64,000 nt of DNA from Paracyclopina nana (taxonomy: Eukaryota > Arthropoda > Copepoda > Cyclopoida > Cyclopettidae), in assembly GCA_019096065.1 (NCBI GenBank), contig JAGUCH010000007.1, positions 1,510,501 through 1,574,500 on the forward strand. The letters run 5' to 3'. Below, piece after piece: positions 1 through 15,000 of this stretch; position 1 is the first letter of the stretch; each line of letters opens with the position of its first letter. The translations under genes and the position numbers were made by a program. The notes under the pieces were generated by a model, which saw only the letters and a list, made by a program, of their open reading frames with translations, had not been told where the DNA came from and did not search any database.

Positions 1-40
1 TCCGTCGCGGCAAGGCCTCGGCTGTCGATTACAATAAAAA
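1..40 (+). CDS. 3' end of an exon cut by the window edge
   Basis: The GC-rich first 40 bases end at a strong donor (GTAAGT at 41). Frame 1 is open ([13 protein letters not shown]) and leaves phase 1, which fits the exon at 4257. Frame 3 is also open. It is probably an upstream exon of the RhoGEF, but a 5' UTR or another gene cannot be excluded. Confidence 0.4.
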
Positions 41-3000
41 GTAAGTAAAATGTTCATATTTTTTGAAAATGGCGCCAAACCTTGCAGTTTTTCGCGTACA
101 GAGTGTCATAGACAGTTTCTCCCGTCAAATAGTGCTTCAAAGGAATGGCTTTTTTGGCTTCAGCAGTTGTCATGATTGCTTTTTTTATATCTAGCTCAAC
201 TTTTCGTGGGGGGCTTTAGTGAACTGAGCCGTTTGCCTGTTTAATATCTGTCTAAAATAGAGTTTCAGGATTTCCTTTTTGTCAAGTCCTTGATTAAGCC
301 GAATGCAACATGCTTATCGCAAGCTATAATGCACTGTCTTCATTTTTCGCATTGTTCTACAAAAGGAAGGAGTTTAACCTGTCAAGCTGAAGCTTACTTT
401 GCTAATAATGTATGATGATTATTTTTAGCCTTGTTTGCGGTTGGTGGTGGTCATCAACTGTAATGTATAGTGTGTTTTTTTGTGAAATTTCTGTCATTGG
501 GATGCCAGTAGGAGTGGAAGGAGAATAATGTGCAATTTTCCGGTGCTAAGTGAGAAATTCTCAAAGAAGCGCTTCTCTTTGGTTGCTGTGCAGTGTGTGT
601 TCACCTGTTCTACATCTAATGCTTATACCTCTTCTTTAGTTGAGAATTTCTTGCAGCACAGACCAGAGTGTGGTGCATGACTCCTTGCTTTTTTGCTGTA
701 GCAAGTACAGTAACACAATTTTAGTGCTTGTGTCAGTCGATGATAATTTCTCCACCCTCTGCAAAGGAGCTTTGGTAAGCTGCAAAAGTTGCATATATTT
801 TCAAAATGAAGAAATGAGCCATTCACACCTGGCTTAATTCTGCACCCTTTTCCTCATTAAGGAAGTAAATCTTGCTGATCTTAATTAAGATTACAAGTCT
901 GCCCTTTAACTGGTTATGCTGAAGCCAACTCCCTTTATTTCTTGTATCCATAGCATTGGAATAACCAGCCAAAAAATGCTCATTTTTTGTGATTTATTCT
1001 GGGAAAATGGCACAGATTTCAATTGTTTTTAGCTGATGGCAATCCCAGCTAATTATTTAAACGCTGCTCTGCAGTTAGCTGCTAATTTTAATTCCCATGG
1101 TGTCACGTCTCTGTGAAAATGGAGCCAAGATGACTCTTCTGAATTTGTCATTTTAGCTATGCGTGACTGATCCAAGATAAGCTCTTAATAAATTAGTCCA
1201 CTGCCAAACAGCTCTTCTTTTTTTTTGGCTTGCCAAAAAAGCACGAAAAAAGGTTTTCCCCTTGATGTGATGTGAGAAACAGTCATGCACAGTTAAGCCT
1301 AGTTTAACACTTGAAAATCAAGACACTCAATTTGACAAGAAATTTTAATTCCTACAAATTGAATGCTGCATTGTTGCCAGAAAAGCGGAATTAGCTTTGT
1401 AAATATCTATTTTTATGGGGAAGTGGGTGATAAAAGGAAGATGGTCATTTTCAAACCAATCACTAAAATCATAAAAAATCTCTTTTGCCAAGCAATATTT
1501 CAAATTGATAAATTTTCCAAAATAACCTAAATAATCATGGTATAAACCGCTTTTTAATTGACATCTCGCATTTTCTCACTCATCTCCTTTGTTCGTTTTC
1601 GTGGCGTTATTACAATTGTTGCTTTATCCGGAAATGTCGAATTAAACGCGTTGTGTATTGATTTCTCGGTGCCTGCATCCTAAAATTATTTGATCATTTT
1701 CCATGGGAAGAACACATCATTTTGATCATTGTCCAAAAACCTTCGTTATTTCAAATGCTCAATTCCGATTTTTTTTCTTCTAAAAAATCCTAAAATCCAC
1801 AGTGGACTCTTTTACCCCATTTCCGCGCATAGCATTCAAATCAAATTCTGAATTTGAAAACCGGCAAATCTTAATGGGATGACTACTTAGTAAAAGAGCC
1901 AAAAAGTTGAAGAAAAAGCCTCTTTTGTTAAATGTTAACGGTTGTTTCAATGAAAAAAGTAAACAACCTTGTTTTTCGCTCGAATAATCCGCGGCAAATA
2001 AAAGTAGGAGTTACAAAGGAAAACAATGTCGTCATTTCTTAGTGAATTGTGAAACATTTCAATGTAGGGCGTTTTTTGAAGACAATTTTGAATGACAGTG
2101 CAAAAAACCAAGTCCATTTATGCAACAGCTGTGCCTTCAGCTTTTTTTAATGCCCTTTTTTATTATCTTGCAGAATCCTCAAAAAATGATTTCAACGTTG
2201 ACGAGATCTTACTCATGCCATGGCCCAATCGATCCTCAAAGAAGGAGATTTTACCACAACAATCACAACACTGCAAATCATAATTTGATTGGTGTAGCAA
2301 AAAAGGAGGAAAGTCAGCAGCAGCCCAATTCTCGATTTTTTGTGCACCAAGGACGAACAATAGTGCGGAAAAAGAAGAGAAAATGCATCAAATGTGAGTA
2401 TTTCAATATTGTCTATATTTTTTCGTGAACTCACGACTGCGACGCGTTTTGACGCATTCTCTGGTATTGGCCCCAAAAACACGTGCGCGGATTTCTCCCC
2501 TCTTTGTGCTACGTACGCGAGTACATGGATAATTTTGCTCCTCAAAAAGAAAAAAGTGAAAATCTGCTTAATTGTCCCATGACACACATGTTGTTGCCAT
2601 GAAAGAAATAATTATTTTTATGCCTGACCATAATGGCCTTAGAAGGGAAATAATTTCATATTTGGAGATCCTGGGGCAAGGAGGGATTTAAATTTGCAAA
2701 TATCTTGTGACAAATGAGTTAGGGGGAAAATATGACCTTTCATTGCAGGCATGAAATCGAAGGGTCAGATCTTCCTTGGAATTTATAGGCTCGCTTCACT
2801 TTTCAATGGAGTGATAATATTCCATGTCAAGATTATTCGTCAAATGAAGCGGAGCATCATCATTACTTTTCGTGCCTCTCTCGCGCGCATTTTAAATGCA
2901 ACCGTGAAGGTTAGCATTAAAAGTCCCGAAATTTTTGCCATTTCATGCTCAACTTGAAAATCAATCAGAGCTCTGCGACCGAGTACACAGTGGAGTATTT

Positions 3001-6000
3001 ACCTCTTTCAGCGCGCATCTTGAGCTTGTCTTCAATTCCTAAAATATTCTTTTTGCCAAAAAAATATAACTGTGTTCTTCTGAGCAAGCTAATTTTTGCA
3101 GCATTTGAACTAAAAAATATTCAGTTTTCAGTTCAAGTTTTGTTTCTGTTTTCAGCACTGCACTGGCCACATAAGAGTAATATTTGAATTTATTTTTTAG
3201 AAGTAAGACTTTTTTTAAAAAACCTCTTTTTAAGATGAGCTTCAAAATACAAGTTTATAGTTGAAAAATTCAGAAAAATTATTTTTTATGGGCATATTTG
3301 CTACAAGTTTTGTCTCTGTTTTCAGCACTGGCCACATAAAAGAAATATTTGAATTTATTTTTTAAAACAGTTCAAAAAAATCACTTTTACTTTTAGATGA
3401 GCTTCAAATTACTAGTTTATAGTTGAAAAATTGAGAAAAAGTATTTTTTATGGGCACATTAGCTGCTGCCAATATTCTTGGGACTTGTGGTACGGAAGGA
3501 TCCTTAAAATTGATCGGATCGCTGTAAGCTCGTGTTGATTTGTGATAGTGATATGCTCACATGCAGCAAATTAAACTTTCTATGCTTTGTATGATTGGCA
3601 GATGTGGAGGCATATGAAATGGCGCCAAAGTGCATTATCACACTGCAAAACTCTGGCTGTGAATTAATAATAGTAACAGCAACAGCAGCAGTGAGAGTTT
3701 CTTTCGATTTTACCACATTTTGTGGTGGCCATAATTTAATGATGCTTCAAATCAGGTTATGTAGTGGTTTTCATAGTTTCCAAATGTTGGTATTTCTCCT
3801 GTCATCTGGTGCAAATTTTGCCAAGGGGTTAATTTTTGACATATTTATACTAGAGCTGGTACACACAAAGTAGAGCAGCAGCAAAATGCCATAGGACAGG
3901 CTGCAAAAAAATAAACAAAATTATGTAGTTTTTTTTTTGAAGAGATTGACCATAATGTGCATTTTTTACTGTCTTACAGTGGTGTGTGACAATTACAAGC
4001 AAAGAAGAAGAATGGCCAAAAATGCAATAATTGCTTTTCTTGAATAGCTTTGGCCAAGGATAACTATGGCAAAATTGCTGGGTCAGTCTGTATAACTTGT
4101 GAAAATGTGCATCGTTTTCAAATTGTATGGTTGATACTTTCTTTGTGTCCTTGGCTCAGTGGTCTAGGGGTATGATTCGCGCTTCGGGTGCGCGAGGTCC
4201 CGGGTTCAAATCCCGGCTGAGCCCACCATCCTTTTTTCATTTTTTTTCATTTGCAGGTCACAGTGGGCATGAGTGCAATAATCGGCTTTCGCCTGAAAGA
4301 ATCAAAAAAGAGCTTTTATCCAGTGTGTCAAAAAGTGAAACGGACTCCTCTGAAGGTAAGAATGATTTATTTTGGTACCTACATAATACTATAGGTGGCG
4401 CCACTGAGCTTTTCTCGCGAAACAACGCGTGGCGCCACCTAGCGGTGAAACTCGGCATTTAATCTTCTTTTTAACTTTTCCCACATCTTTCTTAATGTTT
4501 TCTGCATGGCTGAACTTTCCCATTGTTTCTTCTTCTTGGTTAGAAAGTTGCTCAAAACTGTTTATTTTTCCTGTTTTTGTTCGCGTTGACATTTTGACAA
4601 ATAAATGAAGTAGTAATACAGCAGCAGATGCCATATTGCATTTCTTTTGTGTCTTTATTGACTATTTTTCTTGGCTGGCTTCGCTACCTGATGAAAAATG
4701 TAGAATTTTCGTCTCCTCATTTCCTTAAGTGCATCCTGTTTTTTCCTCAAAAAAAAAAAAAAAAAAAAAATACCTACAAAACTATATTTTCTGCTAAAAC
4801 CACAAAAAATACAGCTATTCAGCTGCTAAAAGCTCACGTATACAAACCAGTAATGGAATTATTATTAGTAACATTATTGATATGTGTCACCATTCATCAA
4901 GCAGCGCTGATTCAATTACAATTTTCACTGCTGCCAGCTAAATAAGCATAACTTGGTTATATTACTTGTGTGTATAATTAATCCTCAGCTAAAAAAAAGC
5001 CATTAAGCCTCCAACAAATTATTTGCTTATGCCAAGCTGCTGCTGCTGCTGCTACTTATTGTTGTTGGTCTAATTTTGGTTTAAATATGCTAGAAACCTC
5101 AGTCATTTTCCGGCAGTAGCAAAACGAAGATGACAGCTGAAAGGCGTGAGAAAAGGGTCGTGAGCATTCTTTTACCGTCTGTTCCAAAGTTGAAGGGGTA
5201 ATAAATGGCTGTACACAGAACGCCCACGAAATTCACGAGCTGGCAAAAAAATGGAGCACATGCAAGCCTAACTGCCATGGCAATCGTGGAAAATTTGAAT
5301 ACAAACCTTGAAGAATGATGTCAGCACTTGAATTAACCGGAAAAATGTCCTTTGGCGCTTTTTGACAACCCAGTTGGTGACAATTCTGGGGGGAAAAGTC
5401 AAAAATGAAATTTTGGCAATAATTTTGGGCTTAATTGAATGCACAAAACAAATAATAGCTCATTAATGAGATTTGATTGTCATCTCTCAATTTTGTTTTC
5501 AGTTTCCAAAACTGAAATAAACCCAGGAAGGAAAACGTTTCAGTACTTGATGATTTTGACTAGTATTGAATGGTGAATTTATGTAATAAGTGCTAGCTTG
5601 AGCACCATATGGTACAAAAAGGTAGCTACAATTATGAAAGGCAATTAGCTACTTAAGATGTCAATATCAACTCCTTAGCAGCTTCCTAATTGGTCTTGAT
5701 ATTTTTCTTGCATTAATGTACTGAATGTACTTTAAAGTTCATATTTTTGTGCTGACTTTTCCTTTGCATGCTGCATGTTTAATGGGCTCAATCGATGAAG
5801 TTGTTACTGCTTTCAATCATGTGAGATTGTTTGCTTTTGTATATTGTGTGTAATAATGTACTAATATGGAAAAAGGGCAAAATGCCTGAATTGTTCATGA
5901 GGAGAAGCTTTTGTCCATCATGGCTGTTTCTCCTCTCTTTATTCAATATATTAGCTTTCACTTGTGAAAATATGTCGGTCTTCCTAATTGAGCCAACTAG

Positions 6001-9000
6001 AGACAGACCCTTAATTAGTAGCACTTTTGATGTATTTACAAGGGGATATATAAATAAAACTCAAACTTCCTACTTTAATACAGCTTTAGAATTTTATACT
6101 CATATCTGCAAATCCAGGAAAATCTTGTGAACGATTTTCCTATTACAATTTCAATTTTGGAGACTGAAAAAAAATGGAATTCAGATGAACTGCACATTGA
6201 TCCACTATTTAACGAGACCTCTTGAGGTTGTCCTTCAATAGCCCAACCTGTTTGTGGCAACTCACCTAAGCCCCATAAAAAGGCTAATCCTTCGTTATTT
6301 TTTGGGGGGTCTTTTGGATTTGCTGTTTTTAGTGCTCATTTCAGTCAGTGGCTATCAAAGTTTCACAAGTGTTAGAACTTGTCCAAGATATGTAAAAAAA
6401 CATTTATGGAGGCTGGAAGCAAAATCTCCTAATTGAATAGCTTGTTTTGAGCACAATGTTTTGCCATGAAAATAAATGTTGGCTACTTCCAAATCGAAAA
6501 CATCATCAAAATGTAGCTTATCCAGAAAATGAAAATCTTGACGCAAAACAACCATTTCCTTCAGAGTTCATTTTCAGTTTTGAAGACTGAAAACAAATTG
6601 GGGAGATGACAACCAAGGCTCATTATCTTCCGCGTCTTTGATCGTGGCATGGTTGCGGTTGTTATCGGTTCTTATTTACTGACGAGGTTGCGATGTCAGT
6701 AAATAAAAGCGATAACAACCGTAAGCATGCCACGATCAAAGACGCGGAAGATAATGAGCCCAAGTCACATTAGTTAGCAATTTGATTTGAATTACTTGTA
6801 ATGCCACGAAAATTATTTATGCTTCTACCAAAGCAAAAAAAAACGTCATCCTTGATTTACATACAAAATTTCGATTAATCTTTGACGCACCCAATATTTT
6901 CTTTCATGGATTGATTTCAGTTTTACAAACTGACAAAAAATTGGGAGGATGACAAATGAGTCTCATTAACGAGCTATTTGTTTTGATATTATTGTTTTGC
7001 CAAAAAATTGAATGCAACCTTTGAAGCATAAACATCGTCAATTTGTAGCTTGTAACATTGAGTTGGTATTGAGGGGGCCCAGGACCAGGCCAGGAGCAGG
7101 CCAGGACATCATGGCTTAATAGCAGCAAGTGGAGATCAGAGAGCGCCCCTGTCTACAGCTACACACTCGTTTTCTCTGCAGCACACTCACACAGGAAATA
7201 AAGAAGTTCGTCTTCTTCCTCCACACAGCGCTGGAAATTGCTGTTCAGTTTTGCCTTTGGCTCCAACATGTAATTGCATATACTGCAAACTGTTAAGTGT
7301 GCCCATTGAGAGAAAAAAGTGCAGTGAATTGGCTGGAAAGCAAAAAAGGGATAATGTCCTAATAATGTGTGCCAAAGTGAGTTATTTTAGCTGCTGTTGC
7401 TGAATTTTTTATAAGCGTGAAAAATCACACTCATGGGTATGATTTAGGGTGAACTTATTGCATTGTCAGAAAACCTATTTTATTTCATCGAAACATATTG
7501 ACGTTACTTTTTATCTAATGACATACATTTTTTTGCCAAGATTAGAGGCACAAATCAAAAAGCTGATAAGTGAGACTCGATTGTCATCTTTCCAATTTGT
7601 GTTCAGTTTCTCAATATGAAATTGAACTCTTAGGTTAAACATTTCTCCAGGGCAAGATTTTCTTTGATTTTGCTTTAAGTTTTTACATTACAACTTAAAC
7701 TATTTAATTTCATCTGTTGACGATACTTTTTTCTATTCATACATTTTTTGGCACAACAAGAGGCACAAATCAAATAGCTGATAAATGAGACTCGATTGTC
7801 ATCTTTCCAATTTGTGTTCAGTTTCTCAAACTGAAATTGAACTCTTAGGTAAAATGTTTCTCCACGGCAAGATTTTCTTCAATTTTGCATACATCATTGT
7901 AGAATATTATTCTGCTCAATAGGCAATTTCATATTGGATGTTGGTTCCTGGTGCATTCCTGGCAAGATTTACTTTGATTTTGCTTAAACTTATTACAATA
8001 TCAAGTATTTTATTTCATTGAAACAGTTTGATGATACTTTTTATCTTGTAACATACATTTTTTGGCAAGATGAGGGGCACAAATCAAATAGCTGATTGAT
8101 GAGACTCGATTGTCATCTTTCCAATTTGTGTTCAGTTTATTTAACTGAAATTAAACTTTTAGGTTAAACATTTCTCCATGGCAAGATTTTCTTTGATTTT
8201 ACATTCATCATCGTAGATTATTATTCTGTTGAATGGGCAATTTTGGATTGGATGTTGGTTCCTGGTGCAGTTTCCAGACTTTTCCTACTTGGCTGTCATT
8301 TGGGCCAAGTTTTGACCAGTTCTATTATGGCCTATGTTAAGCCCCCTGATGCCAATGGCTGAGTCACAAAAGCAGGAAGCCTGATGAAATTCCAACTGCA
8401 GCAGCAGCCAACAACTTTTTTTCATTAACTCTCTTCACTGCTATTGATTTCACAACAACAAACTGAAGGCTCCTCTATTTCTGACAGACAGCCTTAATTT
8501 GGCTTGCAAATCTTTAGGAAATTGCTGAGAACCTTGGAAAAGGTCTTAGTTACCAACTTTTGCTGCTCTAAGCGACAATAGCGCTTTCAAAGGCTTTAGC
8601 AAAATCAGCTTTACCAACAGCTGCTATTTTAGACACTGTACTTTTTTTAAATAAAGCTCGGTTTCATGTAAGAGCTAAAGAGTCACTTTCTTTTGCTATT
8701 GATTAAAATGTCAGTGGCTTGTCTATCGCAAAATATTCTCTCTCCCTGATCTAGACATTGAATCTTTTTCAGCTGTCCTCTTTTATGTGATGTTCATCTA
8801 AATGTAAGGAAATTAATTTCTTTGCACTGCACTGCCACTGTAAAGAATTTTTGAAAAAGTTGAGTAATATAATTATCCTGATTTTTCCAGTTTTTTTTTA
8901 CTCCACATTAATAAGTAATCCTTAAGTTTAATTGAATTTTGGCTGCAAAAAAACTGGCTTACATTTAGGTTACTTTCTCGAGTGGTCCTCTAAAAACTGT

Positions 9001-12000
9001 TTTTTTCACCAAAAACTTAAAAATTTTGTAATAAGAGCATTAAAAAACATCTTGGTCTTAAAAAGGGCCTTAAAAAGAAATTGGGTTTTTCTGGCAAATG
9101 CAAGCCTAGAATGGCCTAGAGTTTTGATGGGAATCGTCGTTTAACCTTTATTTTTGTATGAGGAGATCATTTTCCATGATGGTGGCTTTTATGCATAAAG
9201 TTCGCATTTTTGACATGCATATCATGTGACACACTTTGCTACATATTGTGTGGTTTCTTCTCCTATATGCTTCACCAATCTGGATGATGATTGTCAGTTC
9301 AGGATGAGCTGCATCCTCAAAATATGAGGAATAGTTGGACAAGGACAAAAGTCCCTCTTTTTCAAACACAGAAAAAAAATTACAGTGCAGAAGGGTGAAT
9401 TTGAAAGAAAACAGAAGACGTAGCAAATCTCAGTGTGTGTGTGATTGAAGGAAGTTGTTACCACTTGCCATTTGACAGACAAAATGGAGGAAAATTTCAA
9501 TTTTTCCTCTTTTAGCACAAATTGAAAGATTGATCCCTTTATTGTGTAAAAAGAGGCTTAGTTTCTGTTTGTAGGAGGAAAAAGCCTTTTTTTCCTGTAA
9601 TGTCAAAGTCAAAAGTGCGCAGAAAAATACTTTGAAAAAGATTTTACCTGGCTTCTTATGGCACAAAAGAATGATTTTAATCTTGTAATGGCAAAAAAGT
9701 GGATTTTTCATAGTGAGCCTGAAAATTGACAGCTCAGTTCGATTTTTCACATTCTGGATCTCCAGTTTTTTCTCCCTAAAAAGTTTGCCTAACAAAGCTT
9801 ATATAGTATCATTTTTCTCATTTTTTCTTTCTTCTTTTGTTGAAATTCTGATTGATGTGAGGATAAAAAGCAGAGACGTTTTATCGTACCCTATGCAGTG
9901 AAATATTAGAAGATCCTATAAGACATGCAAATAAACTGTGCATGAAATATTGAAAATCAATTGCTACTGTTGTAAAACAAGGAATTTCTGTAGCACACGT
10001 GATCTAATTAGCTTTGTTGTGATTGATGAGAAATCAGCTGATTTTGGCTTGTTTTTTGGTCTAGTTGTGAAGGGCGTTACCAGAAAAAAGGGGATCCATT
10101 TTCTCTCAGCTAAGCACACTCTCACAGAGGGCTGCACAGTGGAAAAAAAGTTCTCTCGTTTAAGCAAACATCCTCTTGACATCCTCAAATACTTTCATGT
10201 GATCATCATCATTTTGGTAGCAGCAAGAAGTAATGATGAAAGTGTGAGAAAAAGAAATCAGTAGGAGCGGATGCCTCAAAAACCACCATAAGATGGCCAA
10301 TTAGTTGTAGCTATAATGCACCAAGTGTGGCACGAAACTAAAATAGTTCCTCTTCCAATTCGAGGAAAATATCAAAAATTTCAACTTGTTCCTTCGAAGG
10401 TCAATCTCAGTTTTGGGAACTGACAATACAATTGAAAACATACAAATGAGACTGGCGTAAAACTAATTTGATTTGAACGTACGATAATGAAAGAAATTGC
10501 CTAAAATGACGTCAAAACATAATTTCTAACTGACGGGATGTGTTTTCATAATTCTTTAAAGCAGTTAACTTTTTATATCGAACATAAACTAAGCCAAGCA
10601 AAATCATTATAAAAGACGAGCAACAATTTTTCTTTTGAATTTCAGTTTTGCAAACTGACATGAAAATTGAAGCCTAATCAATGAGACTCATTCAGGACTA
10701 ATTTGTCTTGGGTACATTATTTTACCAAAAAAATACTTGCAAAGAAAGTTTCCACCAATGTGTATACATGATCGCAGCTCTGCTACAATTTAGCTATAAA
10801 TAGGAATGATTGTATAAGACCAATCTAGGCACATCTTTATTTACATATGGGATGTGTACTAAAGATTGTTGATGCCAGAACACTTGGCACAGGCAGAGAA
10901 TGGGGGAAAAAAAGAAACCTGCTTCTGTTGTGGGTTTAATTGTTCTACTAAAGTAGCTAGCTCATTATTTTTGCTGACTTTCCCTGAAAATGGGAGCAGA
11001 TGAGTGCATAAATTGCTGACATCCTCACATATGCATCTAGCTACTATATAAACTTAGAGAGTGGCCAACGCCAAAATCAAGCATTGAGGTATCAGCTGTC
11101 AATTTCAATAGTGGTTCCTTTTGAATGCGATTAAAGAAATCTGAGGCAATTGCGTACCTTGAATTAGAGTCTAAAATGATTTTTTTGAAGGAAAAACCTG
11201 AATTCTAAGCTAGAGAATATAGCATTTAATTTTTCCGAAACAAAAGTATTAATTTGATTAATTATTCAAACAATTAAAATTGTGTTTTGGTTTTTCCCGC
11301 TCCCCATGCTGCTTCCTAGGTTTTGAAGACAGAAAAGATATCTTTCCGACTTGCTTAAAAGGTTACGTGAAAGGAACCAGCGCAAAATTGCGGATTTCGT
11401 TGTCCGCTCTCTAAGTTTATTTAGTAACTATATGCATCTATAATAATTACTATGTGGGCATAAAGCCAACAGAAAATATCTGCTTTTTCCACTTTTTTCC
11501 CTTTGCTGTTGTTTCCTTTATCCAGATTTCTCATAAGTGGCCATATCACAATTGCCTTTTTTGCTCTTCTGTGATCCTATTTCACAGCTTTGCTGCTGAG
11601 AGAAAGAATGCACTAAAGTATTGCACTTTTTCTCCCGCCAAAATAAAGTGGAATTATTACTATCTTGGTAAAAGTTTTGCTACCACGAAAATTTGAGCCC
11701 GCCCCTGGAAATGCGAGTTCCTGGCCCAGTCATGCACTTTATGACATACTAAAATATTAGAATATCTTCCTTTGAGCTCCCACTTTTATTTCCTAGTTAA
11801 CTTTTCCTACTTTTTTAATAGCTTATAACAACTTTTTTGCTTTCATTAGTTTTATGGCAAAGTAACGCCTCCAAATCAAATCAATAAAAAATGAGACTCA
11901 TTTGTTATCATTCCAATTTGGTTTCAGTCTTGGAAACTGAAATACAATTATGTCAACATGTACTATATATTTCAAAAAGCTTCTTAAATTAACATTAGAT

Positions 12001-15000
12001 CAATGATTTGTTATTGCATATTATAATTCAAAAAGTTATTATTTTTGTAGCGTATTTCAAAATTGTACATTTACGACATTTTAGCTTATGACAATTTTTG
12101 TCGACTGAACAGTTTCAAATCAAATTATCGATGAAATGGACTTATTTCCCACTTTTCAATTTTGTTGTCATTTGCCAAAACTGATATTGAGCTCAAAAGG
12201 AAGCAAGTTTCTTTCTGCCAATTTTTGCAAATGAACACCCAAAAACAACACCCGGATGGATTTTTGGCTCAAATTATAGCCTAGGATATTGCAAGCTCAT
12301 ATAGTTATTTGTATAGGGATTTTTTAACTTTCACTGCAGAACAGTGCAGTGAATGTGAGCTGGGGTGAGTAAAATGGTGCGAAATTGGGCCAACAATTTC
12401 ATGTTTCCAACTTTCACAACTCACACATGATGATGATGATGGTGATATGCCACCACCAATTCTGCACTAAAGACATTCACTGTGAAAAGTATGATCAGTG
12501 TTGATAGCCATACTAATTGCTTGGCTTACACTGTAAACATTTTTTGCTGTTGATGTCAAAAAACTGCTTTTACAAGTTTATGCATTTTTGAAGCCCTAAA
12601 AACTTGGAATTTGGAGCCATCTGTTGAAAACTTAATTAGGCATTCAAAAAGTACACTGGCGCCCTCTGGCGGCAGAAATCAGCAACAGCAGCGTTTATTG
12701 AAGTAAGAAAGGTGTATAAGCAATTATGAGCACCATGGATAAAACCATAACGAAGATCAAAACGTTGAAAAATCGCCGAAAATTGTCATTACCAGCCACT
12801 TCGCCGCTGAAGCAACAAGCTAATCATTCCAGCAGCTTCAACAATGAAAAGCACAACAGTGAGACACATTTGGAATATGATGAAGTTGGTGCAACTAAGC
12901 TTGAAATCCCAAGGGGAAAACCGAGAAGTTTGAGCCCAAGTGAGGAATTCTTCCGCAAAACAAGCTCCATCACCTCAAGGTTGGATTCATGCTGTGACGT
13001 TTTGAAAGGCCCTAATGTTTTTTCGTAAAACAATTCAACATCATGTTACTAAAAGTTTGAAATGTTAATGGGGAACATTCTTTCAAATCACGAAAACTTA
13101 CTCATTTCACGAAAATTTGTTCATTTCACGAAAATTCGTATACTTATCGAAAATTCCGAAATTCCACGAAAATTCATTCCAATCTCGAAAATTCGTTTTC
13201 TTTACGAAGATTCATTCACTTCACGAAAATTTGTTTACTTCATGTAAATTCCGTTATTTCATGAAAATTCATTCCTATCTCAAAAATTCATTTACTTCAC
13301 GAAAATTCGTTTACTTCAAGAAAATTCATTCATTTCACGAAAATTCCTCTATTTCACGAAAATTCCTCTATTTCACGAAAATTCCTCTATTTCACGAAAA
13401 TTCCTCTATTTCACGAAAATTCCTCTATTTTACGAAGATACATTTACTTCACGAAAATCAATACATTTCACGAAAATTCCTCTATTTTAGGAAGATACAT
13501 TTACTTCACGAAAATCAATTCATTTCACGAAAATTCCTCTATTTTACGAAGATACATTTACTTCACGAAAATCAATACATTTCACGAAAATTCGATTATT
13601 TCACGAAAAAATCATTCATTTCACGAAAATTCAAATTAACTTTCAAGGCAAAATCATTCATTTCACCGATCATTTCAAAAATCGTTTCCCAAGAGAACTG
13701 GCAAAAAAGAAAAGGCATATGGGCAGTTTTTCGTCTGGCATGAATCAAATCTTCTTTTCTGAAGCCACTTGAGAAAACAATCAGATGCCTCTCTGCAAGA
13801 AGAGGAGAGTGACTTTTACAGCATTGGCCAGCACCACGACGAAAAGTTGAATGCAATGCGAAAAAGTCTGCGTAGCAGAGGCTCCAGCCTGGCCCCGCCC
13901 CCTAGCGCGGCTCCTGGCGTAGCTCCGCCCCCTGGCGCTACTTTCAGCCTGATGGCGGGGCTGAAAGGGGTCAACAGCTTCGTGGCTGCGACCGGAAGCC
14001 ACATTTCTGGCCGAAGATTGAGCAATCCGCCCTCGATGGAGCCTCAGAGTGGGGAACAAAGGCCTTTTATGATGGTGGTGGCCAAAAATGGCCAAAGGTC
14101 AAAAAGAAGTGAAAGTGTTTCAACTGTTGAAGAGGAGGCTTTGAAGTTGAGAGCTTATATGGCTGGTAGGCATGCCAGCCTGCCCATCGTGGTGGTCAAT
14201 AATGCCAATTATGTCCTCACTTCCACTAGAAGTAAGTTCACCCAATTTCTTCCAGTGGCTCTTGGATTTTTTTTTTTGGGGGCACTGAAAGATGAACTGA
14301 AAGAATAATGTCCTGTTCATGTACGCCCCAAACTCCTTAGGAAAATGCACGAAAAACATCTCAAGGAAAGGAGAAAAATTGTCTTATGGCAAGCGCCAGC
14401 TGATACTAAAAAAATCAGATTCGCTTTAAGCCAACTTGAAAGTAAACAAAACTAATTTTGGCTATTAAGTGCTCCCCATTTTAGTTCTTCTGAGCAAAAT
14501 CAATAGTTAAACATCTTTTATCAAAGAAACGTGATGACCGATAGTTTGTTTTTGAAAGAAGCTGAAAACCATGAGACAAAATAGCAAACATTGCCATTAA
14601 AAATGATGCTCGAACCCAAGCTGAACTCGTAGAGTGGCAGTCAGCAACGGATTCACTTTTCCTTGTGACAATTTTTTCCATACCCTAAGGTTTTCTTAAT
14701 ACATGAACAGGGCATAAAACCAATTGAAGGTTTCCTTTTTGGTCAAGCTCTAATGACACCGAAGAACAACATTAAGTGGGGTGTCTTGCATAAGTTGGGT
14801 CTTCAATAAGGTCGTTTATATGCATCACCAGTGAAGGCTCTGGAAACACTTTGTACTTGCAAAGAATGCCTTATTACGCCCAATTGTTTGTCCTATGCAT
14901 ATGTACTATGAGGCAACCTTAGGCTCTTATCATTGATTGCACTCATAAATTAATGTGATGTCCATTTCTCTCAGTGAAATCCGGAAAAGAAAGCTTTTTC

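Larger units (their letters stand above)
4356..12734. other. Long repeat-rich intron
   Basis: No coding exon is supported in these 8.4 kb. It contains a pair of inverted CTCF-like motifs just after the upstream exon, a poly-A run near 4749-4770, many copies of the TTCAGT-n-ACTGAA repeat (for example 5499, 6571, 6917, 7811, 8130, 10407, 10642, 11922), a 144-bp hairpin element at 6617, and a three-copy degenerate tandem block at 7470-8280. Confidence 0.6.

Noticed and set aside
13117..13743. 208-codon open frame on the plus strand
   Set aside because: It is the translation of the 19-bp minisatellite; it lies between a supported donor and acceptor.
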